Shown: in pieces, positions 40,340 through 49,342 of the stretch
Layout of the letters: every line of letters starts with the position of its first letter
How positions within the stretch are numbered: position 1 is the first letter of the stretch
DNA from: Actinomycetota bacterium
GTDB lineage: Bacteria; Actinomycetota; Actinomycetes; Mycobacteriales; JACQDL01
Direction of reading: 5' to 3'
Assembly (NCBI GenBank): GCA_016201065.1
Contig: JACQDL010000053.1
Location: forward strand, 16,910 to 80,909
DNA: 64,000 nucleotides
Program-made: the position numbers and the translations under genes
Notes under the pieces: model-generated
The model's input: only the letters and a program-made list of their open reading frames with translations
Told to the model about the DNA's origin: nothing
Database searches by the model: none

Positions 40340-40642
40340 ATGGCTACCGACTACGACGCGCCGCGTCGCAGCGAAGCCGACGAGATCGGCGAGGACTCCC
40401 TCGAGGAGTTGAAGGCGAGGCGCGCGGACGCACAGTCCGGCATCGTCGATGTCGACGAGGCGGAGTACAACGAGTCCTTCGAGCTACCCGGTTCCGACCT
40501 GTCGAGTGAGGAACTGACCGTCCGGGTGCTCCCGAAGCAGGCGGACGAGTTCACCTGCTCCCGGTGTTTTCTGGTGCATCACCGCAGCCGGTTGGCCGGG
40601 GAGAAGAACGGGCAGCTGGTCTGCCGGGACTGCGCGGCCTAG
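40340..40642 (+). CDS. DUF4193 zinc-ribbon protein
   Basis: A 100-residue acidic protein of the actinobacterial DUF4193 family: MATDYDAPRRSEADE, then EEYNESF-like acidic stretches, and a C-terminal ribbon FTCSRCFLVHHRSRL ... LVCRDC with four Cys. A gene in this position is conserved in mycobacteria (Rv2699c, from memory) and abundantly expressed. ATG 40340 has caggagag upstream. The 282 bp before it (40058-40339) hold the divergent promoters; I see no other gene there. Confidence 0.9.
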   Translation: MATDYDAPRRSEADEIGEDSLEELKARRADAQSGIVDVDEAEYNESFELPGSDLSSEELTVRVLPKQADEFTCSRCFLVHHRSRLAGEKNGQLVCRDCAA

Positions 40643-40673
40643 CCGGCGCGGACCCGGTCCGGTTCGGTCCGGC

Positions 40674-41156
40674 TCAGCCCACTGCCGGGCCGGGCCGGAC
40701 CGCCCGCATCGCGGCCGCCAGGCGGTCCGGATGACGGGTGCTGACCAGCCAGTACGGAGTCGGGTCGGCGGGGTCGTTCAGGCGCAGGTACACCGCGCCA
40801 GGGATCCACGCCCGGTGCAGGAGGAAAGCGGCCGGGTCGCCGTCCGGACCCAGCACGTACCGCTTGTCCGCGGCGGGCAGGGCGCGGATGTCCTCGGCGA
40901 AGCGCAGCGGCAGCCGCGCGTCGCCGGCCCACAGCTCCGCGTCGACCACGCGGATCCGGGTGCCACCAAGGGCGGTCAGCGCGAGCGCCACGACCGCGGC
41001 ACCGGCGAGGCTGCCGGCCCAGAGCGGGAGCACCCGCACGCCGAGATTGAGCTCGATGCCGATGACGATCGCCACGACCGCGCCGGGCAGCCACCACCAC
41101 CAGGGTGCGGTGAGCCGTTCCTGATAACCGTCATGTGCCGTTCCGGGCGTTCCCAC
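40674..41156 (-). CDS. DUF3093 membrane protein
   Basis: A 160-residue protein with two adjacent N-terminal helices ([21 protein letters not shown] and [19 protein letters not shown]) and a C-terminal cytoplasmic domain with [36 protein letters not shown] and the [20 protein letters not shown] block that defines DUF3093. GTG 41156 is used. The gene is divergent from dut, as in mycobacteria. The role is unknown. Confidence 0.9.
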   Translation of the reverse strand: MGTPGTAHDGYQERLTAPWWWWLPGAVVAIVIGIELNLGVRVLPLWAGSLAGAAVVALALTALGGTRIRVVDAELWAGDARLPLRFAEDIRALPAADKRYVLGPDGDPAAFLLHRAWIPGAVYLRLNDPADPTPYWLVSTRHPDRLAAAMRAVRPGPAVG

Positions 41157-41248
41157 CAGCCCATTGTGCCGGCCGATCGACCGGCTCTGGCCGGTGGGGG
41201 AGTCGGGACGGACCGGGTCGGCGCCCGATCACGGTAGCCTTCCGCGTT

Positions 41249-41803
41249 GTGCCGGAGAACGACGCCGAGCGGGCCGTGCCCGCTCCGTACCCCAGAGCGG
41301 GTCTGCTGCCAGCGGGAGAGGTGTCGACGCAGCCTGAGGTCTTCCTGCGTCGGCTGGACCCTGGGTTGCCGTTGCCCCGTTACGCACACCCCGGCGACGC
41401 TGGCGCGGACCTGGTGGCCGCCATCGATGTCGAGCTGGCACCGGGCGAGCGGAGGCTGGTGCCGACCGGTATCGCCGTGGCGCTGCCGGACGGGTACGCC
41501 GGGTTCGTGCATCCCCGATCCGGGTTGGCCGCCCGCCACGGTGTGTCCATCGTGAACGCCCCGGGAACCATCGACGCCGGGTACCGGGGCGAGGTCCAGG
41601 TGAACCTGATCAACCTGGATCCGGTCCATCCGGTCCGGGTGGCCCGTGGGGACCGAATCGCGCAGCTGGTCGTTCAGCGGGTGGAGCGGCCGGTGTTCCG
41701 GGTGGTCGAGGAGCTGCCGGACTCCGATCGAGGCGCCGCCGGTCACGGCTCGACCGGTGGCTTCGGGTCGGCGGAGCGGCAGCGGACGCAGGGAGCGCGT
41801 TGA
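41249..41803 (+). CDS. dut: dUTP diphosphatase
   Basis: dUTPase converts dUTP to dUMP and keeps uracil out of DNA. The five trimer motifs are present: [50 protein letters not shown] and the C-terminal GSTGGFGS arm. GTG 41249 gives 184 residues with a ~30-residue extension before the usual start. GTG 41321 would give a standard-length enzyme and has gggag close by, so the start is uncertain. The stop overlaps the DUF3710 start (TGATG). Confidence 0.95.
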   Translation: MPENDAERAVPAPYPRAGLLPAGEVSTQPEVFLRRLDPGLPLPRYAHPGDAGADLVAAIDVELAPGERRLVPTGIAVALPDGYAGFVHPRSGLAARHGVSIVNAPGTIDAGYRGEVQVNLINLDPVHPVRVARGDRIAQLVVQRVERPVFRVVEELPDSDRGAAGHGSTGGFGSAERQRTQGAR

Positions 41804-42471
41804 TGGCGTTGGGTCGCGGGAGGAGAGGCCGGCACGCCCGGCACAACAAGCTGGATGCCACGCCGCCATGGCAGGACCCGCCCAAGCCCGCCGGTCCGGT
41901 CACGGCCGGACCGTGGGATGCCGGTGAGGCCCCCGATGACGGGCTCGAACGGATCGATCTCGGCGCGTTGCAGGTCCCCGCCGTGGCCGGGGTCGACGTC
42001 CGGGTCGAGGTGGGAGCCGACGGCCAGGTGGTCTCGGCGACGCTCTCGCACTCCGGCAGCGAGCTTCAGGTCGGGGTGTTCGCGGCGCCCCGTACGGCCG
42101 GCATCTGGGGCGAGGTCCGCCGGGAGATCCTGGCCTCGCTGGCCGCGCAGGGCGGTACCGGTCAGGAGGTCCGTGGTGAGTTCGGCCGGGAGCTGACCGG
42201 GCGGGTCCCGGTGCGGGGCGGCTACCAGGCCACCCGATTCGTCGGCGTCGATGGTCCGCGCTGGTTCCTCCGCGGTCTGTACATCGGCCCCGCGGCGACG
42301 GACCCAGCGCGGGCCGCCCCGCTCACCGATGTCCTTCGCAGGATCGTTGTCGTGCGCGGCAGCGAGCCGATGCCGGTCCGTGACCCACTTCCGCTTCGGC
42401 TGCCGAAGGGGCTGGCAGAGCAGGCCACCCCGCCCGGTGGAATCGCGGCGCCCGACGGCACCCGGCGGTAG
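41803..42471 (+). CDS. DUF3710 domain protein
   Basis: A 222-residue soluble protein. The DUF3710 core runs from RIDLGALQVPAVAGVDVRVEV through SGSELQVGVFAAPRTAGIWGEVRREI to the conserved RFVGVDGPRWFLRGLY and LRRIVVVRGSEPMPVRDPLPLRLP. It is translationally coupled to dut. In Actinobacteria the order dut, DUF3710, OB-fold, DUF3159, TrkA is conserved. The function is unknown. Confidence 0.9.
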   Translation: MALGRGRRGRHARHNKLDATPPWQDPPKPAGPVTAGPWDAGEAPDDGLERIDLGALQVPAVAGVDVRVEVGADGQVVSATLSHSGSELQVGVFAAPRTAGIWGEVRREILASLAAQGGTGQEVRGEFGRELTGRVPVRGGYQATRFVGVDGPRWFLRGLYIGPAATDPARAAPLTDVLRRIVVVRGSEPMPVRDPLPLRLPKGLAEQATPPGGIAAPDGTRR

Positions 42472-42615
42472 CCGGTGTCCGGCAACAGCTCCGAGCACGG
42501 CGCGACGACCCCGATTCCGAGGCCGGGCGGGCCGGCACCGGGAAGACCGTCGCACGGTGGCATTCTGGGAGGTCTCGTGCCTTACCCTGGCGACACACTC
42601 GTCGAGGGAGCAGCG

Positions 42616-43050
42616 ATGATCCAGGGCAGTTCCGCCGGACCGGAGGAGCCGCGACCGGGGCCGTCCGAGACTCCGGCGGCGCCGCTGAGCTGGTGGAAGC
42701 GGCTGACGTTCCGGCTCACGGCCGACGACACCGAGCTGGACGCCGAGGCGCTGCGGGCCGAGGCGAACACCGAGGGCGCCCAGCCCTGCGCGTTCTGCCA
42801 GCGCGGAGAGGTGGCCACCGTCGCCGGCCGGCTGCGCGAGGTGATCTACGTGCCTGGGGAGGCGGTGCCCACCGTCCAGGCCGAGCTGTTCGACGGTACG
42901 GGAGCGATCCGGCTGGTGTGGCTCGGCCGGCGCCGGATCGCCGGCATCGAGCCGGGGAGGTCCCTGGTGGCGCGGGGCCGGGTGGCCCGTCAGCCCGACG
43001 GCACGCTGGTCATCTACAACCCGTGGTACGAGCTGAAGCCTGCCGCCTGA
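42616..43050 (+). CDS. OB-fold nucleic-acid-binding-type protein
   Basis: A 144-residue protein with a Trp-rich N-terminal segment (SWWKRLTFRLT), CAFC near residue 57, and an OB-fold barrel: ATVAGRLREVIYVPGEAVPTVQAELFDGTGAIRLVWLGRRRIAGIEPG ending YNPWYELKP. The family resembles RecG wedge or tRNA-binding OB domains; a ligand is not known. ATG 42616 with gagggag upstream is preferred over GTG 42475. The stop overlaps the DUF3159 start. Confidence 0.85.
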   Translation: MIQGSSAGPEEPRPGPSETPAAPLSWWKRLTFRLTADDTELDAEALRAEANTEGAQPCAFCQRGEVATVAGRLREVIYVPGEAVPTVQAELFDGTGAIRLVWLGRRRIAGIEPGRSLVARGRVARQPDGTLVIYNPWYELKPAA

Positions 43051-43739
43051 TGACCAAGGAGACGACCGAGCCGGCGACCGGCCGCGATGCCCCCGCTGGG
43101 GCGCCCGGTGACGAGGACGCGGTGACCCCGCGCCGGCCGCCGATGCTGGTGGAGCAACTCGGCGGCTGGCGCGGGATGGTGGACTCGGCGCTGCCGGTCG
43201 CGGTGTTCGTGGTGGCCAACACCCTGGGCGGCCTCACCGTGGCGGTCTGGTCCGCGTGCGGCGCGGGCGCGCTGGTGGCGGCCGTGCGGATGGTGCGCCG
43301 GGAGAGCGTCCAGCAGGCGTTCAGCGGGCTGCTCGGGGTGGCCCTGGCGGCGTACATCGCGCACCGCACCGGCACCGCGAAGGGGTACTTCCTGCTCGGC
43401 ATCTGGGCCAGCTTCGGATACGCGGCGGTGTTCCTCGCCTCGGTCCTGGTGCGCTGGCCACTCATCGGCGTCATCTGGGAGTACGTCGAGGGCGACGGGA
43501 CCGCGTGGCGCCAGCATCGTGGGCTGCGGCGGGTCTACACGTGGACCACGGTGCTGTGGGGCGCGGTGTTCCTCGCCCGCGCCCTCGTGCAGCACGTCCT
43601 CTACGACACCAACCGCACCGGCTGGCTGGCCGTGGCGCGCCTCGGCATGGGGTACCCGGTGACCCTCGGCGCGCTCGGCGCCACCCTGCTCGCCGTCCGG
43701 CGGGTACGCCGGCAGGCGAACAACGCAGTACCGGCCTAG
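43050..43739 (+). CDS. DUF3159 integral membrane protein
   Basis: A 229-residue membrane protein with about five helices and the DUF3159 pattern: VEQLGGWRGMVDSALPVAVFVVANTLGG, RRESVQQAFSGLLGVALAAYIAHRTGTAKGYFLLGIW, then YVEGDGTAWRQHRGLRRVYTWTT and LVQHVLYD. It starts in the TGATG overlap with the OB-fold gene. The role is unknown; conserved association with RCK/permease genes hints at ion or envelope physiology. Confidence 0.9.
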   Translation: MTKETTEPATGRDAPAGAPGDEDAVTPRRPPMLVEQLGGWRGMVDSALPVAVFVVANTLGGLTVAVWSACGAGALVAAVRMVRRESVQQAFSGLLGVALAAYIAHRTGTAKGYFLLGIWASFGYAAVFLASVLVRWPLIGVIWEYVEGDGTAWRQHRGLRRVYTWTTVLWGAVFLARALVQHVLYDTNRTGWLAVARLGMGYPVTLGALGATLLAVRRVRRQANNAVPA

Positions 43740-44101
43740 CTCCGGGGGCGCTCAGCGGGCCGCGGACCGGATTCCCGGCCGGTGATGTGTGCCGGCACGT
43801 CGACGCCGGTTTCGACCAGCGGGCAGGGCACCGGGAGGCCCCAGACCTCCTGCCGCGGCAAGACCCCGGCCCAGCGCCCGCCGGCCGCGACATCCTCCGG
43901 CTCGTCCACGGGCGGCCCGGTGCGGACCTTCACGGATGCCTCAGCGAGGTCGACGGCCAGCACGGTGGTGGCGGCGAGCTCCTTGCGGTCCGGTTGGCGG
44001 GCGTGCTCCCACGATCCCGGCGCCAGGTGTTCGGTGATCGCCCGCAGGCCGTGCAGCTTCCCGGCGTCGCCGGTGACCGGCCGGGCGACGGCGTGCACCA
44101 C
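43736..44101 (-). pseudogene. truncated FMN-binding (pyridoxamine 5'-phosphate oxidase-like) protein
   Basis: Only the C-terminal half of a NimA/PNPOx-like flavin-binding protein remains (about 121 residues): VVHAVARPVTGDAGKL, LRAITEHLAPGSWEHARQPDRKELAATTVL, EASVKVRTGPPVDEPED and RWAGVLPRQEVWGLPVPC. Full-length relatives have ~100 more residues with the FMN-binding barrel. In this frame a TGA lies three codons upstream of the first GTG, and the 84 bp before trkA hold nothing similar. I read it as a deletion remnant. Confidence 0.72.
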
Positions 44102-44185
44102 CGCGGAAGGTCAACTCACCCCGGTTCCGGTGGGCCAATGGCGCCCTGCGCCCCTGGGTACCGGCGTGCCGGAGGCCGCCGGGAG

Positions 44186-44848
44186 TCAGTGCGGCGAGCC
44201 CAGCAGGTCGCGGAGGTCGCCCTCGACCTCCTGCTTGGCGACGAACAGCAGCTCGTCCCCCACCTCGAGCGGGTCATCCGGGGTGGGCACGATCACCCGG
44301 CTGCCCCGCAGGATCGCGACGAGCGCGACATCGCGTGGCAGCGGTACGTCGCGGACCGCCTGGCCGGCCTGCCCGGCGTCGGTGCCGAGGGTGATCTCGA
44401 CCAGGTTGGCCTGGCCCTGCCGGAGCGTCATCAGCCGCACGAGGTCGCCGACGCTGACGGCCTCCTCGACCAGCGCGGCGAGCACCCGGGGGGTGGAGAC
44501 GGCCACGTCGACGCCCCACGCCTCGGTGAACAACCACTCGTTGCGGGGGTCGTTGACCCGGGCGACCACCCGGTTGACCGCGAACTCGGTCTTCGCCAGC
44601 AGCGACACCACGAGGTTGACCTTGTCATCGCCGGTCGCGGCGATGACCACGTCGCAGCGCTGCATCCCGGCCTCCTCCAGGCTGGCCAGCTCGCAGGCGT
44701 CGGCGAGCACCCATTCGGCGCCCGGTACGTTGTTGCGCCGGACCTTCGGGATGTCCCGCTCGATGAGCATCACGGCGTGCCCGTTGTCGAGCAGCTCGGC
44801 GGCGATCGACCGGCCGACGGCGCCGGCCCCCGCGATGGCGACCCGCAT
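44186..44848 (-). CDS. trkA: TrkA-type RCK potassium regulator (second of pair)
   Basis: A 220-residue protein with an RCK_N Rossmann domain (MRVAIAGAGAVGRSIAAELL, VMLIERD, DVVIAATGDDKVNLVVSLLAKTEF) and an RCK_C domain from about 140 (LVEITLGTDAGQAGQAV ... DPLEVGDELLFVAK). RCK proteins gate K+ channels or transporters in response to NAD(H), ATP or c-di-AMP. It starts one base inside the stop of its partner. Mycobacterial equivalents are called ceoB/ceoC. No TrkH/KtrB channel is nearby. Confidence 0.92.
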   Translation of the reverse strand: MRVAIAGAGAVGRSIAAELLDNGHAVMLIERDIPKVRRNNVPGAEWVLADACELASLEEAGMQRCDVVIAATGDDKVNLVVSLLAKTEFAVNRVVARVNDPRNEWLFTEAWGVDVAVSTPRVLAALVEEAVSVGDLVRLMTLRQGQANLVEITLGTDAGQAGQAVRDVPLPRDVALVAILRGSRVIVPTPDDPLEVGDELLFVAKQEVEGDLRDLLGSPH

Positions 44849-45513
44849 CAGTGGTTCCCTTCCGGCGGCGCGCCGGCCGCGCCGTGGACCGCGGCGGAGA
44901 TGTCGTCGGTGATCGTGAAGTAGAGCTGGTCACCCTGCTGGATCACGGTGCTCCGCTCGGGCAGGACGCCGGAGCCGAACCGGGTCAGGAACGCGACTCG
45001 GGCCCCGGCCGCCGCCTCCAGGTCGGCGAGACTGCGCCCGATCCACCCCTCATGCATGGGGACGTCCACCAGCGCGGTCCGCCCCGACGGGTCCCGCCAG
45101 ACGACGCCCTCGGCGTCCCCGATCAGCGCGCGCAGCGTCTCGTGGGTCGCCCAGGCGACCGTCGCCACGGTCGGGATGCCGAGCCGCTCGTAGACCACGG
45201 CCCGCTTCGGGTCGTAGATCCGCGCCACGACCTGGCTCACGGCGAAGGTCTCGCGGGCGACCCGAGCCGAGATGATGTTGGAGTTGTCGCCGCTGGAGAC
45301 GGCGGCGAAGGCGCTGGCACGCTCGATGCCGGCATCGATGAGGGTCTGCCGGTCGAACCCGATGCCGGTCACCTGGGTGCCGGCGAACTCCGGACCGAGG
45401 CGGCGGAACGCAGCCGGGTCCTGGTCGATGATGGCGACCGAGTGCCCAGCCTCCTCGACCCGCAGCGCCAGGCTGGACCCGACCCGACCGCAGCCCATGA
45501 TCACGATATGCAC
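44848..45513 (-). CDS. trkA: TrkA-type RCK potassium regulator (first of pair)
   Basis: A 221-residue RCK protein with VHIVIMGCGRVGSSLALRVEEAGHSVAIIDQD, the dinucleotide fold, VSSGDNSNIISARVARETF and RIYDPKRAVVYERLG, then an RCK_C domain ending VIQQGDQLYFTITDD. GTG 45513 is the start that leaves the Rossmann strand at the N-terminus. It is divergent from the KimA-like permease with 110 bp between, which suggests shared control. Confidence 0.92.
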   Translation of the reverse strand: MHIVIMGCGRVGSSLALRVEEAGHSVAIIDQDPAAFRRLGPEFAGTQVTGIGFDRQTLIDAGIERASAFAAVSSGDNSNIISARVARETFAVSQVVARIYDPKRAVVYERLGIPTVATVAWATHETLRALIGDAEGVVWRDPSGRTALVDVPMHEGWIGRSLADLEAAAGARVAFLTRFGSGVLPERSTVIQQGDQLYFTITDDISAAVHGAAGAPPEGNH

Positions 45514-45623
45514 GGCCGCCGCCTCCACCCAGTCCTGGCCCGTTCGATCCGGTGTCGGCCGCACGGTACACGGCTGAGCCATCTCCCCGCGTCCCGTCCA
45601 CGGACGGCCGTACCATCGCGGAC

Positions 45624-47681
45624 GTGTCCTGGCTGACGAACGTGACCAAGCGGCTTGTCATCGGCCGTCCGCTGCGCAGCGACCGGCTGCACGAGACGCT
45701 GCTGCCCAAGCGGATCGCGCTGCCGGTGTTCGCCTCCGACGCGTTGTCGTCGGTAGCCTACGCCCCGGAGCAGATCCTGGGCACGCTCGCGGTGGCCGGC
45801 TTCTCCGCCTACGCGCTGTCGCCGTGGATCGGCGTGGCGGTGGCCGTCGTGATGCTCACGGTCGTGACCTCCTACCGGCAGACCGTGCACGCCTACCCCA
45901 GTGGCGGCGGCGACTACGAGGTCGCGACGGTGAACCTCGGCCGGACCTTCGGGATGGTCGTCGCCAGCGCACTGCTCGTGGACTACACCCTGACGGTGGC
46001 GGTGTCGGTCTCGTCGGGCGTTGACAACCTCGCCTCGGCGGTGCCGGCGCTGCACCCGCACCGGGTCCTCGCGGCCGTCGTCCTCGTGATTGTTCTCACC
46101 GCGATGAACCTGCGCGGCGTGCGGGAGTCCGGGGCCGCCTTCGCGATCCCGACCTACGCGTTCATGGCGTCGGTGCTGTTCATGATCGGGTTCGGGCTGT
46201 TCCGGCAGTTCGTGCTCCATTCGTCGATGACCGCGGAGACGGCGAACTTCCAACTCCGGACCACCGCGAACTTCACCGGGCTGGCCATGGTGTTCCTGGT
46301 GATGCGGGCGTTCTCCTCCGGGTCGGCCGCGTTGACCGGGGTGGAGGCGATCAGCAACGGGGTGCCGGCGTTCCGGAAGCCGAAGAGCGACAACGCGGCG
46401 AACACGCTGCTCATGCTCGGGCTGATCGCGGTCACCATGCTGCTGGGCATCGTCGCGCTGGGCCTGATCACCCACGCGAAGGTTGTCGACCCGCACGACC
46501 CGACCGTCCAGCTGGTCGGCGCGCCTGTCGGTTACCAGCCGAAAACGCTGATCGCCCAGGTCGCCCAGGCCGTCTTCGACCACTTCCCGCTCGGCTTCTA
46601 CGCCATCACCGGGACCACCGCGCTGATCCTGGTGCTCGCCGCCAACACGGCGTTCAACGGCTTTCCGGTGCTTGGCTCGATCCTGGCCAGGGACAAGCTG
46701 CTGCCGCACCAGCTGCGCACCCGGGGCGACAAGCTCGCCTTCAGCAACGGCATCGTCCTGCTGGCGGCCTTCGCCGTCGCGTTGATCGTGGCCTTCGAGG
46801 CCGACGTCGAGCGGCTGATCCACCTCTACATCGTGGGAGTCTTCGTCTCGTTCAACTGCAGCCAGCTCGGCATGATCCGGCACTGGAACCGGTACCTACG
46901 CACCGAGCGGAGCCCGGTGGGCCGGCGCCGGATGCGGCGTGCCCAGGCGATCAACACCTTCGGCCTCTCCCTGACCAGCGCGGTGTTGGTCATCGTGCTC
47001 GCCACGAAGTTCCTGCTCGGCGCGTGGATCGCGATCCTGGAGATGATCGCGCTGTTCTTCATGATGCAGGCGATCCGCCGGCACTACGACCGGGTGGAGT
47101 CGGAGCTGACCCCGACGGATCAGTCGGACCTCCTGCCGGCCCGCAACCACGGCATCGTGCTGGTCTCGCAGATCCACAAGCCGACGCTGCGGGCGCTCGC
47201 CTACGCGCGCGCGACGAGGCCGGACACGCTCACCGCGCTGACCGTCAACACCGACGATCTCGACACCCGGGCTCTCCTGGTCGAATGGGAGCGGCGCGGC
47301 CTGGACCTGCCGCTGACCGTGCTGGAGTCGCCGTACCGGGAGATCACCAGACCGATCGTCGACTACGTCTGCCGGGTACGCCGGGAGAGCCCGCGCGACC
47401 TGGTCACCGTCTTCCTCCCGGAGTACGTCGTCGGGCGGTGGTGGGAACATCTGCTGCACAACCAGACCGCGATCCGGCTCAAGACCCGGCTGCTGTTCAG
47501 TGGCGGCGTGATGGTCACCAGCGTGCCGTGGCAGCTGGACTCCGCGGTCAGCGCCGAGGATCGGCCGCAGCGGGTCCAGGCCGGCGACATCAGGCGGGGC
47601 GTGCAGCCGCAGGTTCGACCGCTTCCCCGCGAGCAGGCCTCGGTGACCGCGGCGACCCGCGACGGTGGCGAGGTGGAGTGA
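45624..47681 (+). CDS. APC-superfamily permease, KimA-like (predicted K+ importer)
   Basis: A 685-residue protein with 12 helices and a ~200-residue cytoplasmic C-terminus. It matches, from memory, Bacillus subtilis KimA (YdaO), a high-affinity K+/H+ symporter, in many places: SDALSSVAYAPEQIL, SYRQTVHAYPSGGGDYEV, LLVDYTLTVAVSVSSGVDN, AFSSGSAALTGVEAISNGVPAF, NTAFNGFPVLGSILARD and RGDKLAFSNGI. The tail has a UspA-like region (HGIVLVSQIHKPTLRALAYAR). It lies divergent from the RCK pair. GTG 45624 is the start. Annotation elsewhere as an amino-acid permease is an alternative. Confidence 0.85.
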   Translation: MSWLTNVTKRLVIGRPLRSDRLHETLLPKRIALPVFASDALSSVAYAPEQILGTLAVAGFSAYALSPWIGVAVAVVMLTVVTSYRQTVHAYPSGGGDYEVATVNLGRTFGMVVASALLVDYTLTVAVSVSSGVDNLASAVPALHPHRVLAAVVLVIVLTAMNLRGVRESGAAFAIPTYAFMASVLFMIGFGLFRQFVLHSSMTAETANFQLRTTANFTGLAMVFLVMRAFSSGSAALTGVEAISNGVPAFRKPKSDNAANTLLMLGLIAVTMLLGIVALGLITHAKVVDPHDPTVQLVGAPVGYQPKTLIAQVAQAVFDHFPLGFYAITGTTALILVLAANTAFNGFPVLGSILARDKLLPHQLRTRGDKLAFSNGIVLLAAFAVALIVAFEADVERLIHLYIVGVFVSFNCSQLGMIRHWNRYLRTERSPVGRRRMRRAQAINTFGLSLTSAVLVIVLATKFLLGAWIAILEMIALFFMMQAIRRHYDRVESELTPTDQSDLLPARNHGIVLVSQIHKPTLRALAYARATRPDTLTALTVNTDDLDTRALLVEWERRGLDLPLTVLESPYREITRPIVDYVCRVRRESPRDLVTVFLPEYVVGRWWEHLLHNQTAIRLKTRLLFSGGVMVTSVPWQLDSAVSAEDRPQRVQAGDIRRGVQPQVRPLPREQASVTAATRDGGEVE

Positions 47682-48946
47682 CTGGTCGGGAGACACCGCC
47701 CGGCCGGACCACCCGGACCCGTCCGGTCGCCGGTCCGTGGCTCGGCCGGGACGTCGCGGTCGAGGTGTCCGCGGTCGCGCACGGCGGACACTGCGTCGCC
47801 CGGCCGGTCGGCGACCCGGCCGGACGGGTGGTGTTCGTCCGGCATGCGCTGCCCGGGGAGCGGGTCGTGGCGCGGGTCACCGAGGACGGTGGCGGGGCGT
47901 TCTGCCGCGCCGATGCCGTGGAGATCCTGCGGCCGGCACCGGGCCGGGTGGCTCCGCCATGCGGGTACGCCGGACCGGGTGGCTGCGGTGGCTGCGACTG
48001 GCAGCACGCTGACCCGGACATCCAGCGCGGGCTGAAGGGCAGCGTGGTGCGCGAGGCGCTGGCCCGGATCGCCGGGTTGCCCGCGGTGGACGTCGAGGTG
48101 GCCGCGGTGCCCGGCGGTCCGCTCGGCTGGCGCACGAGGGTTCAGTTCGCCGCCGACCCGGCCGGCCGGCTCGGGCTGCGCCGGCATCGTTCGCACCAGG
48201 TGCAGCCGCTGGAACACTGCCCGCTCGCCGCGCCGGGAGTCGCCCGATCGGGGGTGCTGGACCGGCGGTGGCCCGGCGACGCCGAGGTCGAGGTGATCGC
48301 GGTGGGTGCGGGCGATCCCACCGTGCTGTCGACCCGCCGGCGGGTGCTGCGGACCGGTCCGGCGGTACGCACCGTGCAGGCAGCCGGGCGGCAGTGGCGG
48401 CTGTCGGCCGGCGCGTTCTGGCAGGTCCATCCCTCGGCCGCGGACACGCTGGCGGAGTGTGTGCGGGAGCTGCTGCGGCCCGCGCCGGGGGAGAGCGGGC
48501 TCGACCTGTACGCCGGGGCGGGACTGTTCGCCGGGGTGCTCGCGACCGGCGTCGGCGACACCGGTCGGGTGCTCGCCATCGAGGGTGACCGGGTGGCGGC
48601 CGCCGATGCCTCCGCCAACCTCGCCGATCTGGGGTGGGTGTCGGTACACCGGGCCCGGGTCGGCGCGCGGGTGCTGGCGGATCTTGCCCCGCGGGCCGAC
48701 GTCGTGGTGCTGGACCCGCCCCGGACCGGCGCCGGCCCGGAGGTCACCGCCGCCGTGTGCGGGCTGGCGCCGCGGGCGATCGCGTACGTGGCGTGCGACC
48801 CGGCGGCGCTTGCCCGGGACGTGCGCAGGGCGCGCGAGCACGGCTACCTGCTGGCGGCGGTGCGGGCCTTCGACATCTTCCCGATGACCCACCACGTCGA
48901 GTGCGTGGCGCTGCTCGAACCCGCGGACGCGGCCGGCGCAGGGTAG
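47678..48946 (+). CDS. TrmA/RumA-type RNA uracil-C5 methyltransferase
   Basis: A 422-residue SAM-dependent methyltransferase. It has a TRAM-like N-terminal barrel (VEVSAVAHGGHCVARPVG), a [4Fe-4S] cysteine cluster (PCGYAGPGGCGGCDWQH, with the fourth Cys in LEHCPLA), the SAM-binding LDLYAGAGLFAG, VVLDPPRTGAG, and the catalytic Cys in YVACDPAALARD. It probably makes m5U in rRNA or tRNA; the precise site cannot be told. It is coupled by a GTGA overlap to the permease. Confidence 0.9.
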   Translation: MTGRETPPGRTTRTRPVAGPWLGRDVAVEVSAVAHGGHCVARPVGDPAGRVVFVRHALPGERVVARVTEDGGGAFCRADAVEILRPAPGRVAPPCGYAGPGGCGGCDWQHADPDIQRGLKGSVVREALARIAGLPAVDVEVAAVPGGPLGWRTRVQFAADPAGRLGLRRHRSHQVQPLEHCPLAAPGVARSGVLDRRWPGDAEVEVIAVGAGDPTVLSTRRRVLRTGPAVRTVQAAGRQWRLSAGAFWQVHPSAADTLAECVRELLRPAPGESGLDLYAGAGLFAGVLATGVGDTGRVLAIEGDRVAAADASANLADLGWVSVHRARVGARVLADLAPRADVVVLDPPRTGAGPEVTAAVCGLAPRAIAYVACDPAALARDVRRAREHGYLLAAVRAFDIFPMTHHVECVALLEPADAAGAG

Positions 48947-48955
48947 TCACGGTGG

Positions 48956-49291
48956 TCAGGCCAGCGACCGCACGGCGGCGAGCACCGCGGCCCGGGCGTC
49001 CTCCCCGGTGCCCGGCGCGGTCCGGATCCCCATCGTGGCCAGCATCCGGGCCATCCCCGGCCCCATCTGCCCGACCACCACGAGCGAGACCTCGTGCTCA
49101 CGCAGGAACCGGGCGACCCGGGCGTGGTGCTGGCCGTCGGTGCCCTCGTCGTGGAGCACGTCCCACCGGACGTCGACCTCCTGCCAGTCGGCGATCTCGC
49201 CGTCGGTGATGGTGGCCAGGCCCACCCTGGGAGCCCGCCCCCAACCCGCCCCGGCCCGTCCCTCGCTGGTCATCGGGATGCACACCTTCAT
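48956..49291 (-). CDS. NifX/NafY-type dinitrogenase iron-molybdenum cofactor domain protein
   Basis: A 111-residue protein starting MKVCIPMTSEGRAG. Its later signature, HHARVARFLREHEVSLVVVGQMGPGMARMLATMGIRT, is the NifX/NifB C-terminal-like domain. These domains carry or bind iron-sulfur or molybdenum cluster precursors in nitrogen-fixing bacteria and have relatives in many non-fixers. No nif gene is in the window. Whether it serves the hydrogenase 5.5 kb away is unknown. Confidence 0.85.
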   Translation of the reverse strand: MKVCIPMTSEGRAGAGWGRAPRVGLATITDGEIADWQEVDVRWDVLHDEGTDGQHHARVARFLREHEVSLVVVGQMGPGMARMLATMGIRTAPGTGEDARAAVLAAVRSLA

Positions 49292-49342
49292 CTGGTGAAC
49301 TCCATTCCCTCGGCTCGGCCCGGCGGACCGCCGGCCGATCGT

